DNA of 64,000 nt from an uncultured Haliea sp. (GTDB lineage: Bacteria > Pseudomonadota > Gammaproteobacteria > Pseudomonadales > Halieaceae): NCBI GenBank assembly GCA_947258585.1, contig CAMYIZ010000036.1:57289-121288 (forward strand), given 5' to 3'. Every line of letters begins with the position of its first letter. Positions within the stretch are counted from its first letter, which is position 1. The notes under the pieces were generated by a model. That model worked only from the letters and a program-made list of their open reading frames with translations. It was not told the DNA's origin and did no database searches. The position numbers and the translations under genes were made by a program. Shown here piece after piece: positions 56,201 through 62,418 of this stretch.

Positions 56201-56413
56201 CTCCACCAGGTTAAGCTCACTGCCGATAATGAGAGGCAGCCCGGCCTCTTTCGCAGCCACGTGGGCCTTGACCACGCCCGCCAGTGAACACTCGTCGGTG
56301 ATGGCCAGGGCCGCGTAACCGAGCTCTGCCGCACGCTCAACCAACTCGTGCGGGTGGGAGGCACCGCGCAGGAAGCTGTAGCAGGTGAGGGCGTGGAGTT
56401 CGGCGTAGGGCAT
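53270..56413 (-). CDS. dnaE2: Error-prone DNA polymerase DnaE2 (ImuC)
   Basis: A 1047-residue C-family polymerase of the translesion type. N-terminal PHP domain (YAELHALTCYSFLRGASHP), the catalytic core with the aspartate pair in DEPPDIDVDFEHERREEVI, GRGSAANSVVCYCL, and the C-terminal OB domain (GLVTCRQRPGSASGVLFLTLED). It lacks the clamp-binding tail of DnaE1. It normally works with ImuA and ImuB under LexA control; a LexA box lies 110 bases upstream, but neither partner is beside it. A stop codon lies directly upstream in frame, which fixes the start. Confidence 0.96.
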   Translation of the reverse strand: MPYAELHALTCYSFLRGASHPHELVERAAELGYAALAITDECSLAGVVKAHVAAKEAGLPLIIGSELNLVEGIRLVALVPSRAAYSELSGLISLARRRSPKGEYRVALRDVIFHLKRCLLIWLPRGEGPAQVDSEAADENGEETDAAEQGYGQQLARLCKGRVWLGVSHLLGGDDVARHLRLHALAQALDLPMVACGDVQMHAAARKPLHDVFTALRHNTSVARLGRRRLANSQQHLRRLDKLAQLYPPAMLAATLDIASRCQFSLEELRYEYPEEVVPPGQTATTYLRELVETGCAVRWPGGVSAETRSRIEYELELITELHYEYYFLTVYDLVRFARERDILCQGRGSAANSVVCYCLFITEVSPEQVSLLFERFISRERDEPPDIDVDFEHERREEVIQYIYDKYSRRRAALAATVISYRARSAVRDVGRALGLDAVFVDDLAKSMAWWDRSSDLGKRFEEQGVAGHSQLAALFQRLVQEILGFPRHLSQHVGGFVISRGPISQLVPVENASMVDRTVIQWDKEDIESLGLLKVDILALGMLSAIRKSLALVYRDHPHIRTLADIPRDDAATWRMLQQADSVGVFQVESRAQMSMLPRLRPACFYDLVIQIAIVRPGPIQGDMVHPFLRRKQGLEAVTYPSEEIRSVLDRTLGVPIFQEQVIRLAMVAAGFSGGEADQLRRTISNWGKNSKLLSFEQKLVRGMIARGYEEDFAHRLFDQIKGFGGYGFPESHSASFALLAWVSAWLKCHYPAAFFVGLLNSQPMGFYSPSQLLQDARRHGVSVLPVDVNQSHWDHQLLAATGSGHPPVRLGLRLVKGLSRDGARRLVEARAREPFRQLSQLRLRAQLGKRDLEALADADALASLSGNRHQSQWQVMALEQPRPLLREEQQQPASYFNDGIQLPAPAVAEEVLADYRATGLTLRAHPLSLLRDQYPFNRCKRHAELHTVANRGFVRIAGLVTCRQRPGSASGVLFLTLEDETGSSNIVVWTRTQEHFRRELMNGRLLVVKGTLERKDGVTHIIAGALYDYSEALAELPLQSRDFH

Positions 56414-56664
56414 GGGTTACGGACCATCGTGCAGGTGCTGGCGGACTTGGTCGAGCAGCCCGGGAGGGCTGGCAGAGCTGGCTGGTCTGATCTGATGTCG
56501 TCCAAGGCTGCCATTGAGTAAACTGTATATACATACAGTAGTATGGTGAGGGTGGATTGCAAGCGGATTTTCACCGGAAAGAAGTGAGACGGGTCAACTG
56601 GCTTGATATAAGTTGTTGAATTCACATGAATAAACGTCGGTTGATCTGGACGAATTTGATGTCT
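56414..56664. other. Region between dnaE2 and the cassette array
   Basis: The dnaE2-proximal half is the SOS-controlled leader. It contains a short minus-strand ORF start at 56514 (MAALDDIRSDQPALPAL), directly after the LexA box, which runs out of frame into dnaE2. No supported gene is seen on the array side, and no integrase reading frame is present. Confidence 0.5.
56523..56538. promoter_or_regulatory. LexA (SOS) box of dnaE2
   Basis: CTGTATATACATACAG matches the gammaproteobacterial LexA consensus CTGTATATATATACAG at all but one position, with A/T flanks on both sides. It is 110 bases upstream of the dnaE2 start on the minus strand. Confidence 0.92.
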
Positions 56665-56777
56665 TGCTAACCTCCAGATGCTCCGACTAAAAGGCGGTTC
56701 TTGCGACCCAGGTCTGCCAGTGGTTGATACAGCGGGGGATATCACCATTGAGCCCGCATGGCGTGCTGGCGTTAGCA
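56665..56777 (+). other. Candidate first attC-like site of the cassette array
   Basis: TGCTAAC (56665-56671) and GTTAGCA (56771-56777) are exact reverse complements, 113 bases end to end. CCAG elements just inside both ends and the stem TGGTTGATA/TATCACCA in the middle give an imperfect hairpin, as in attC. GTTATAC at 56786 and GTTGGGC at 56814 could be alternative junctions; one of these may instead mark the attI-side crossover. Confidence 0.5.
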
Positions 56778-56830
56778 AGCGGGGTGTTATACGGTCTGGT
56801 CTATCTAATAAGCTGTTGGGCGTCAAAAGC

Positions 56831-57304
56831 ATGCTGATCGAGTACCTGTCAGACCGTGTGGATCTGATTCCTGAGCTTGCCGAGCTTCATTTGGCCGAGT
56901 GGGGCCACTTGAGGCCCGGACAAACTCTCGAAAGTCGAATTGCTGCTCTGAATGGCTGCCTTGGTAAGGCCGAGGTGCCTTCCACCGTAATCGCCACAGA
57001 TGGGGATCAGCTCGTAGGTTCCGCCCTGCTCGTGGAACACGACATGAGCACGAGAAAGGACTTGTCGCCTTGGCTTGCAGGCGTGCTCGTAAAGCCAAAG
57101 TTTCGAAAAGCCGGTGTGGCTACAGCGCTCATCCAACGCATAGAAGCAGAAGCATCAGCTTTGAAGGTACCAAGGTTGTACCTTTATACAGACAAGGAGA
57201 GCGGCTTCTATGCCAAACGTGGCTGGAGCGAGCTTGAAGCATGCGAGTACAGAGGCATACTCGTCACAATAATGTCCAAGGCAGTACTAGGCCCTACGCA
57301 ATGA
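56831..57304 (+). CDS. GNAT-family N-acetyltransferase (cassette gene)
   Basis: 157 residues. Acetyl-CoA site pattern WLAGVLVKPKFRKAGVATALIQRIEAEA and a C-terminal LYTDKESGFYAKRGWSE typical of GNATs. Acceptor unknown. ATG 56831 is chosen because it begins the domain; the longer frame from 56678 crosses the presumed attC site. It overlaps the next gene by four bases (ATGA), so the cassette is bicistronic. Confidence 0.85.
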   Translation: MLIEYLSDRVDLIPELAELHLAEWGHLRPGQTLESRIAALNGCLGKAEVPSTVIATDGDQLVGSALLVEHDMSTRKDLSPWLAGVLVKPKFRKAGVATALIQRIEAEASALKVPRLYLYTDKESGFYAKRGWSELEACEYRGILVTIMSKAVLGPTQ

Positions 57305-57597
57305 TCCTCGCAGTCGCCGTTCTCAACGTTGTCCCAGGCCAAGCCAAAGAATTCGAAATCGCATTCTCCAACGCCAAAGGCATCATTTCATCAATGCCAG
57401 GCTACATTGAACATGAACTGCAGCGCTGCCTGGAAGTCGAGAATCAGTTCATTCTGCTGGTCCGGTGGCGGCACCTGGAAGATCACACCCAAGGCTTCAG
57501 AGGCGCGCCTCAGTATCAAGAGTGGAAACGCTTGCTTCATCATTTCTATGATCCGTCTCCATCTGTAGAACACTATGAGTTAGCGCCGTGCAGTTGA
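57301..57597 (+). CDS. Antibiotic biosynthesis monooxygenase (ABM) domain protein (cassette gene)
   Basis: 98 residues with the dimeric ferredoxin-like ABM fold: ILAVAVLNVVPGQAKEFEIAF, then ISSMPGYIEHELQRC and FILLVRWRHLEDH. Family members act on quinones or heme, or are uncharacterised. ATG 57301 lies within the stop of the GNAT gene. Confidence 0.85.
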   Translation: MILAVAVLNVVPGQAKEFEIAFSNAKGIISSMPGYIEHELQRCLEVENQFILLVRWRHLEDHTQGFRGAPQYQEWKRLLHHFYDPSPSVEHYELAPCS

Positions 57598-57598
57598 C

Positions 57599-57697
57599 GC
57601 CCAACAAGTCGCTGCAGCGGACATTTGACCCGCCACCCATTTTTGCTTCCGCAAAAACGGGCGTCGCCTCAAATGCCGCTGAGCTCAGGCGTTAGCT
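57599..57697 (+). other. attC recombination site 1 (99 bases)
   Basis: R' GCCCAAC (57599-57605) and R'' GTTAGCT (57691-57697). Inside them, GCTGCAGCGGACATTTGA pairs with TCAAATGCCGCTGAGC with two mismatches. Two bases after the ABM stop codon. Confidence 0.9.
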
Positions 57698-57715
57698 TCC
57701 AGAGTTTGCTGCAAC

Positions 57716-58264
57716 ATGAACAGACTGTTCTTACTAATCCTAATTTTCGCCATCAGTAGCTGCTCTTCAATACCACTATCGACCATGGCACGAATGAGCA
57801 CCTTCGATGCTCAGGATTTTGCCGCCCTGAATCCTGATGAACTGCGAGTGAAGGTTTTTCTTCCAGCGGGATTCCGTCTGAACACCGGGGCGAGTTGGAT
57901 GGGCATCGATATGATTTCTTCGTCTGGTCAGCACCAGACAGTTTTTGAACTTCGCGAAGATTCAGTACAGTCGATAGAGGTCTCTAAAGGGCTTTTCTCT
58001 GAGCCGGATCAAGCTACCTCCTACTTATTGAGACTTAGTCCTTCATCACGAGCTAAGTTCAATGAATTGCAACTTTTTGTTAGCAAAGCCACTGTCGACG
58101 ACATGAGCATAAGAGTGGTCCCGAAGCTGGCGTCGCGACCAGAAAGCGCTACATCAGTGACAGTTTCGATTGAACTACAGTTGTCTAAGTCACAAGGGTT
58201 TTTCACTCTTGTAGATTCAGCGCAGATAGCGTTGCCAGAGGTGGGACGAAGTGAAGAAAGCTAA
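57716..58264 (+). CDS. Hypothetical lipoprotein (cassette gene)
   Basis: 182 residues with a signal peptide and lipobox (LLILIFAISSC); the mature protein is lipid-anchored. Beta-rich, no recognisable domain. Lower GC than the chromosome. The stop codon overlaps the next attC site. Confidence 0.75.
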   Translation: MNRLFLLILIFAISSCSSIPLSTMARMSTFDAQDFAALNPDELRVKVFLPAGFRLNTGASWMGIDMISSSGQHQTVFELREDSVQSIEVSKGLFSEPDQATSYLLRLSPSSRAKFNELQLFVSKATVDDMSIRVVPKLASRPESATSVTVSIELQLSKSQGFFTLVDSAQIALPEVGRSEES

Positions 58265-58318
58265 CAATGGCAAGCAGGCAGACTGGCTTACAGCCAGCTG
58301 CTGTAGCGGGCGTTATGT
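58259..58318 (+). other. attC recombination site 2 (60 bases)
   Basis: AGCTAAC (58259-58265) and GTTATGT (58312-58318) enclose CTGGCT/AGCCAG pairing. Size and layout match the short attC class. Confidence 0.75.
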
Positions 58319-58324
58319 ATCTAA

Positions 58325-58678
58325 ATGATTCGGCGCACCTTCAACATTCTGACCGTAGCAGTCGCAATCTTTTTCGGGGTCTTGGTTATATTGGCGGTCC
58401 CGTCGTTCTTTGATCCTGCGTTCGAGGTAGTGAATAAAACGACGCAGCCAGTTTTTGTTGTCGCAGAATGGCGAAATGAAGAGAAGGAACTTGGCAACAT
58501 TGCCCCAATGTCCTCCTACGAATTCAGCGTAAACGACGAAGCCGCGATGAAGTTCCGTGTCCGCTATCCTGGGGGTGCGGAGACCGAATCCGAGCCGATC
58601 TACTTCACGAGTGGAATACAGGTGATAGCTACGATTACGAGTGATGCAATCAAAGTAAGGTACGACCATGAAAGATAA
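58325..58678 (+). CDS. Hypothetical single-pass membrane protein (cassette gene)
   Basis: 117 residues: one N-terminal transmembrane helix (FNILTVAVAIFFGVLVILAV) and a predicted extracytoplasmic beta-rich domain (VNKTTQPVFVVAEW). No family recognised. It begins 7 bases after the attC junction. Confidence 0.7.
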   Translation: MIRRTFNILTVAVAIFFGVLVILAVPSFFDPAFEVVNKTTQPVFVVAEWRNEEKELGNIAPMSSYEFSVNDEAAMKFRVRYPGGAETESEPIYFTSGIQVIATITSDAIKVRYDHER

Positions 58679-58764
58679 CAAATCGGTCAAGCCGTTCGTC
58701 GCTTTGCTCCTCACTCGGACGCCTGGTCCTCCGCGGCTTGTTGCGCATTGCTTGGCCATTAATG
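58673..58764 (+). other. Degenerate attC site 3
   Basis: R' AGATAAC (58673-58679) and CAAGCCG/CGGCTTG inner pairing are clear, but the expected GTTAATG reads ATTAATG (58758-58764), so the crossover G is lost. A second partial site with CGCCG/CGGCG pairing and GTCAGCT follows, near 58765-58810. This junction is probably no longer mobile. Confidence 0.6.
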
Positions 58765-58831
58765 CGCAAACGCCGCTCCACACCAGCCGCCGCTTACCTC
58801 GGCGTCAGCTGCCTGCACCGTTCGAGCGTGA

Positions 58832-58848
58832 TCATCATGGGGTGATGA
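58832..58848. promoter_or_regulatory. Possible operator of the toxin-antitoxin cassette
   Basis: TCATCA-TGGGG-TGATGA is a perfect 6-bp inverted repeat, 34 bases before the toxin start. A TATGCT -10-like hexamer follows at 58864-58869. The site may bind the ribbon-helix-helix antitoxin. Confidence 0.4.
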
Positions 58849-58881
58849 CAATAGGCACACAATTATGCTACTCTGCGGGCC

Positions 58882-59160
58882 ATGAAGGTTTTTAACTGGA
58901 ATCCCGAAAAGAATCGTCAGCTCATAGAAGAGCGAGGGAGATCCTTTGAAGAAGCAGTCTTTCATATTGAGAACGGAGGTCTTCTGGACGATATTTGCCA
59001 TCCCAACGCAGTGGAATATCCCCACCAGAAGATATTCATCGTTGCGATAGATCAATACGCGTACTTGGTTCCATATGCAGAAACCAACGATGAGTTTTTC
59101 TTAAAGACTGTCATACCCAGTAGGAAGTTCACAAAGCTGTATCTGAGAGGTGACTCATGA
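58882..59160 (+). CDS. BrnT-like toxin (cassette gene)
   Basis: 92 residues. The opening VFNWNPEKNRQLIEERGRSFEEAV matches the BrnT-type pattern W(D/N)P-KN---RG-SFE of RelE-fold ribonucleases, and the end IPSRKFTKLYLRG carries the basic C-terminal motif. It precedes and overlaps (ATGA) a small DNA-binding partner, the toxin-first order of brnTA systems. Predicted to cleave RNA when free of antitoxin. Confidence 0.8.
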   Translation: MKVFNWNPEKNRQLIEERGRSFEEAVFHIENGGLLDDICHPNAVEYPHQKIFIVAIDQYAYLVPYAETNDEFFLKTVIPSRKFTKLYLRGDS

Positions 59161-59459
59161 GCAAGACAAAGCTCTCGAAAGAGGAAAAGGAGCTCCTGGT
59201 CGCCGTTGAATCGGGTAAGTTCGAGTCAACACTGACCGAAGCCCGAAGGAAAGAACTTGAGGCTGTTGCGACCAATACATTTAGGAAGGATAAACGGATA
59301 AACATTCGCTTATCGAATCGGGATCTCATTGCAGTTCAGTCCCGGGCATCTGAAGAGGGCATTCCGTACCAGACACTGGTATCAAGCATAATCCACAAGT
59401 ATGTATCTGGCTCCTTACGAGATATCGCAGCTAACAAGAAAAGGCAAGGCGACGCCTAA
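59157..59459 (+). CDS. Ribbon-helix-helix antitoxin partner (cassette gene)
   Basis: 100 residues; a charged N-terminal region then a ribbon-helix-helix DNA-binding core (RINIRLSNRDLIAVQSRASEEGIPYQTLVSSIIHKYVSG), which should neutralise the toxin and repress the operon. The start overlaps the toxin stop. The last 30 bases lie inside the attC site. Confidence 0.8.
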   Translation: MSKTKLSKEEKELLVAVESGKFESTLTEARRKELEAVATNTFRKDKRINIRLSNRDLIAVQSRASEEGIPYQTLVSSIIHKYVSGSLRDIAANKKRQGDA

Positions 59460-59485
59460 ACGCGCGCTTGTTTTTGGCGTTATTG
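59429..59485 (+). other. attC recombination site 4 (57 bases)
   Basis: AGCTAAC (59429-59435) and GTTATTG (59479-59485) with AACAAG/CTTGTT inner pairing and a GGCG-ACG-CC centre. It overlaps the antitoxin stop. Confidence 0.85.
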
Positions 59486-59749
59486 ATCGCGTTCACAGAA
59501 TGAGTCACCGAATGGAGACGGCAGTGGGCCATCAGCTTCGATCAGAGCATCCAGCGTCAAAGCCTTGGCGTGCGTTATGTCGTTTCGTTTCTGTCCCTGA
59601 TGCCTTTGATAACCGAAGAGCGCTTCCGCGGAAACACGGCTCCGCGTCATGGAAAGCAGACTCCCAATGTGTCTAAAATAGGCTCAGATATACCGGCGAT
59701 AGGGAAAGCAGTGCTAAACGCACAGGACTGACCAAAAGGAACCATCATT
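59486..59749. other. Cassette stretch without a supported gene
   Basis: 264 bases. A GTTATGT at 59574-59580, preceded by a GGCGTGC, looks like the right end of another attC, but no left end was found. The short reading frames here are unconvincing. It may hold the remains of one or two cassettes. Confidence 0.45.
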
Positions 59750-59920
59750 TTGAAAAAGTATGCGCCAGCGCTCTGGATACTAGGCGGGTTTTTTCTCATG
59801 TTACCGAGCATCCTTGGTAACGATAGACCCGGGCTGATTCCCATAGGTATAGTTTTTATGGTTATCGGCATCGCATCAAGAAAGAAGAATGCAGAATCAA
59901 GTGACGCCAAAATCCAGTGA
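59750..59920 (+). CDS. Small two-helix membrane protein (cassette gene, TTG start)
   Basis: 56 residues beginning MKKYAPALWILGGFFLM from TTG 59750, with AAAAGGA nine bases upstream. Two hydrophobic segments (about 5-20 and 28-41) are joined by a short turn (GNDRPGL) and followed by a charged tail (SRKKNAESSDAK). It lies 35 bases before a well-formed attC. No family recognised. Confidence 0.65.
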   Translation: MKKYAPALWILGGFFLMLPSILGNDRPGLIPIGIVFMVIGIASRKKNAESSDAKIQ

Positions 59921-59954
59921 CAAACTATTAGGGCGCGGGATTTATATTAACGAC

Positions 59955-60050
59955 ACATAACAAGTCCGAGTACATTCGTGCAATACAAAAAACGCATTGC
60001 ACTGGACGGCCTACACTACGTTTCGGCCGTTTGTGATGGCAGCGTTATGT
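59955..60050 (+). other. attC recombination site 5 (96 bases)
   Basis: ACATAAC (59955-59961) and GTTATGT (60044-60050) are exact reverse complements; GTGCAAT/ATTGCAC and CGGCC/GGCCG form the internal stems. Confidence 0.9.
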
Positions 60051-60083
60051 GTATTTCATTCACAGAACACGGGAGGGATTTTG

Positions 60084-60485
60084 ATGGCAGATCACTTCGG
60101 TTCTTGTCTGTGTGGCACTGTGAACTTTGAGGTAAAAGGTGACTTTGATAGCTTTTACCTGTGTCATTGTCAGCACTGCAAAAAAGATACAGGTTCGGCT
60201 TATGCGGCAAACCTATTCTCACAGTCAGCCAAATTGGTCTGGCGGTCGGGTGCAGATGCTGTGACTTCCTTTACGCTTCCAGGCACTCGTCATAACAAAA
60301 GCTTTTGTAAACTGTGTGGTTCAGCACTGCCAAACACTCGGGTCCCAGGCATGCTCGCCGTTCCCGCAGGGTGCTTGGACACTGAATTATCTATGGCGCC
60401 GACAGCTCACATCTTTTCATCCGGCAAAGCTGGTTGGGATGGGGAGTTAGCGGAAGTGCCAGAGTTCGTAGGGCTGCCAGATTGA
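60084..60485 (+). CDS. GFA-family (glutathione-dependent formaldehyde-activating enzyme-like) protein (cassette gene)
   Basis: 133 residues with the two zinc sites of the GFA/CENP-V fold: GSCLCGTV, CHCQHCKKDTGS and FCKLCGSALP. Many GFA proteins bind zinc but have no proven enzyme activity. ATG 60084 follows GGGAGGG; the longer frame from 59997 reads through the attC site. Confidence 0.88.
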   Translation: MADHFGSCLCGTVNFEVKGDFDSFYLCHCQHCKKDTGSAYAANLFSQSAKLVWRSGADAVTSFTLPGTRHNKSFCKLCGSALPNTRVPGMLAVPAGCLDTELSMAPTAHIFSSGKAGWDGELAEVPEFVGLPD

Positions 60486-60540
60486 GCTACCATCACATAA
60501 ACAGCGGCTTTTTGGCGGACGCTGAACCGGAGCGTTAGCC
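60484..60540 (+). other. attC recombination site 6 (57 bases)
   Basis: Left end AGCTACC (60484-60490, one base off AAC) and R'' GTTAGCC (60534-60540), with CAGCG/CGCTG pairing inside. Confidence 0.65.
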
Positions 60541-60543
60541 TCT

Positions 60544-61095
60544 ATGAAAAGTATTCTCGTCGCTTACATTGGTGTTACGTTCCTATCCGGATGCACCGCG
60601 CTCACGGGAATATCGCCCGAATATCCTAAAGATTGGCCGCCAATTGCTTCCAGTTCAGGTGAAGAATGCCCTGATTTATCGGGGCGATATCAGAACCTGG
60701 CTACTTACTCGTTTCTACCGATGACAGGTGCTAACTCTCTGGCGTTACGGCTACTTGGAGAGGTAAAAGATACTGACTTGGTTGTTCTTGTTTTCTCTTC
60801 AGAAACGCTACACGTCGAAGCCCTTGGTAACACAGGGACTATCAGTGAAAAATTGCTCTCTAAAGACAACAACGATTTTTCTTGTTCTGAAGGAGCGTTC
60901 GTCTTGCCAATCATCATCGATAGTGGTGCGGATGGAACCGGTGGCTATCGATCCGAGAGCCGCCTTTACTTGAGGCGCGCCCAAGACGGCGCAATAATTG
61001 GCGAAGAACGCTCATCTGGCATTGGTGCAGTATTTTGGTTATTGCCAGTCGGAGGTTGGCAAACATTCTGGTTCCAGTGGAGTCAAGATAAATGA
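60544..61095 (+). CDS. Hypothetical lipoprotein (cassette gene)
   Basis: 183 residues with lipobox FLSGC at residue 17; the mature part begins TALTGISPEY and includes CPDLSGRYQN, a motif common in short lipocalin-like lipoproteins. No family assigned. It starts four bases after the attC. Confidence 0.75.
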   Translation: MKSILVAYIGVTFLSGCTALTGISPEYPKDWPPIASSSGEECPDLSGRYQNLATYSFLPMTGANSLALRLLGEVKDTDLVVLVFSSETLHVEALGNTGTISEKLLSKDNNDFSCSEGAFVLPIIIDSGADGTGGYRSESRLYLRRAQDGAIIGEERSSGIGAVFWLLPVGGWQTFWFQWSQDK

Positions 61096-61185
61096 AGACT
61101 GAAAATGCAATCAAATCGTTCGCTGTGCTCACTCGGACTCTTCGCAGCTGCGCTGCTTCGCGCAGCTCTTATTGCTGCGTTATAC
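61086..61185 (+). other. attC recombination site 7 (~100 bases, left end approximate)
   Basis: R'' GTTATAC (61179-61185); inner GCAAT/ATTGC and GCAGCTGCGCTGC-type pairing. The left R' is degenerate near AGATAAA (61086-61092), overlapping the lipoprotein stop. Confidence 0.6.
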
Positions 61186-61203
61186 CAAAGAGAATCTGGT
61201 TTT

Positions 61204-61779
61204 ATGCCAGAACCTGATCCAGCGAAAATATTAGCCTTTGCTTCGGCAAAAGATCTCGGTCGGTGGCTCAAGGAAAACCACGCGACAGAAAGTGAACTAT
61301 GGGTGAAGATATTCAAGAAAAAGACTGGGATTTCGAATGTAACTTGGAACGACGTTGTGATTGAGGCGTTGTGCTGGGGCTGGATTGATGGCATCAAGAA
61401 GTCAATCGATGACCAATCCTATCTCCAGCGGATCACTCCGAGGAAAACTAGAAGCAACTGGTCTAAACGAAACACTGAGCATGTCGAGCTGTTAATAAAA
61501 GAAGGTCGGATGAAGGAGTCAGGACTTGTTCACGTTCGCGCTGCCAAATCAGATGGCAGGTGGGAAACCGCCTATACGGTGAGTGAAATGGAAGTTCCTG
61601 CGGATTTTCTAGAAGCATTAGAGAGCAAGCCGAGGGCAAAAATGTTCTTTGAAACGCTCACTAAATCGAGTCGTTATGTCGTTGCCTACGGATTGACAAG
61701 TGCGAAGAAAGCTGAAACAAGACAGAGGCGATTTGAAAGCTTCATAGATATGCTTGTCCGCGAAGAAAAGCCGAAATAG
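61204..61779 (+). CDS. YdeI/OmpD-associated family protein (cassette gene)
   Basis: 191 residues. ILAFASAKDLGRWLKENHA, LWVKIFKKKTG, VVIEALCWGWIDGIKK and YLQRITPRKTRSNWSKRN are the conserved blocks of the YdeI (bacteriocin-protection/OmdA) family, whose mechanism is unknown. ATG 61204 is chosen; the open frame upstream is attC sequence. Confidence 0.88.
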   Translation: MPEPDPAKILAFASAKDLGRWLKENHATESELWVKIFKKKTGISNVTWNDVVIEALCWGWIDGIKKSIDDQSYLQRITPRKTRSNWSKRNTEHVELLIKEGRMKESGLVHVRAAKSDGRWETAYTVSEMEVPADFLEALESKPRAKMFFETLTKSSRYVVAYGLTSAKKAETRQRRFESFIDMLVREEKPK

Positions 61780-61882
61780 GCATAACAAGGGCACGAAATC
61801 TGACTCAGCAAAGTGAAGCTTTTTTGAGCAAAAAACTGTACAAAAGCGCCAATTGTCTACGCAGTTGTTGCCGGCGTTAGGA
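61780..61882 (+). other. attC recombination site 8 (103 bases)
   Basis: GCATAAC (61780-61786) directly after the YdeI stop and GTTAGGA (61876-61882). Confidence 0.8.
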
Positions 61883-61897
61883 ATTAGGGAGGGTTTC

Positions 61898-62350
61898 ATG
61901 GAACAAGTAGCCTATAGCCAAGAAGTGGGTGCTCTCTTGGTTGCTTGTGACCTGCCGGTTGCTGATCTACAGGATAATGGTAACGTTTATCTCTTCGGCT
62001 TCCGTCATAACAGCGAGCTTGTGGGTGTTGTAGGGGTTGAGGTGTGCGGTGATTTTGGGCTTCTTCGTTCGCTTGCGATTTCTGCAGCTCATAGAGGCAA
62101 TGGTCTTGGCCAGAAACTTGTAGCATTCTCTGAAGAGTGGGCAAATCGCTCTAACCTAAAAGCACTTTATCTTCTTACTAACACGGCTGACAGTTTCTTT
62201 GAGCGGTTGGGCTATGAGGAGCTATCTCGCGCGGAGGCTCCAAGAAGCATCACCGAGACACCACAATTTGTAGAACTATGCCCGGACTCATCGACGTTGA
62301 TGGGTAAAGGGCTTGGCGATAACCAAGCGTTGCATCGGAAGAGCTGGTGA
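61898..62350 (+). CDS. arsN2: ArsN2-like N-acetyltransferase (cassette gene)
   Basis: 150-residue GNAT matching the ArsN2 pattern: LLVACDLPVADL near the start, ELVGVVGVEVCGDFGLLRSLAI, the acetyl-CoA loop AHRGNGLGQKLV, LYLLTNTADSFFERLGYEEL and AEAPRSITETPQFVELCP. ArsN-type enzymes acetylate organoarsenicals and occur in ars operons; here it stands alone in a cassette. ATG 61898 follows GGGAGGG. Confidence 0.8.
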   Translation: MEQVAYSQEVGALLVACDLPVADLQDNGNVYLFGFRHNSELVGVVGVEVCGDFGLLRSLAISAAHRGNGLGQKLVAFSEEWANRSNLKALYLLTNTADSFFERLGYEELSRAEAPRSITETPQFVELCPDSSTLMGKGLGDNQALHRKSW

Positions 62351-62364
62351 ACGTGGCGTTATGA
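62317..62364 (+). other. Degenerate attC site 9
   Basis: CGATAAC (62317-62323) and GTTATGA (62358-62364) bound a site of only 48 bases with weak inner pairing, overlapping the arsN2 end. Confidence 0.4.
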
Positions 62365-62418
62365 TTTTTTGGAAACAGAATTTTTAGTCAAATTAAATAA
62401 GTTGAAGCAAGGGGAATC

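Noticed and set aside
54158..56287. A 709-codon plus-strand frame opposite dnaE2
   Set aside because: Antisense shadow of a fully motif-supported polymerase.
56140..56514. The short ORF after the LexA box as an imuA gene
   Set aside because: Only the first ~17 residues could suit an ImuA-like start; the rest reads through dnaE2 in another frame. Reported only as a possible remnant.
56414..56664. An integron integrase at the left end of the array
   Set aside because: No frame with tyrosine-recombinase motifs is present on either strand.
59401..59676. A 91-codon plus-strand frame across the end of the antitoxin
   Set aside because: Starts inside the antitoxin gene and runs through the attC site; no motif.
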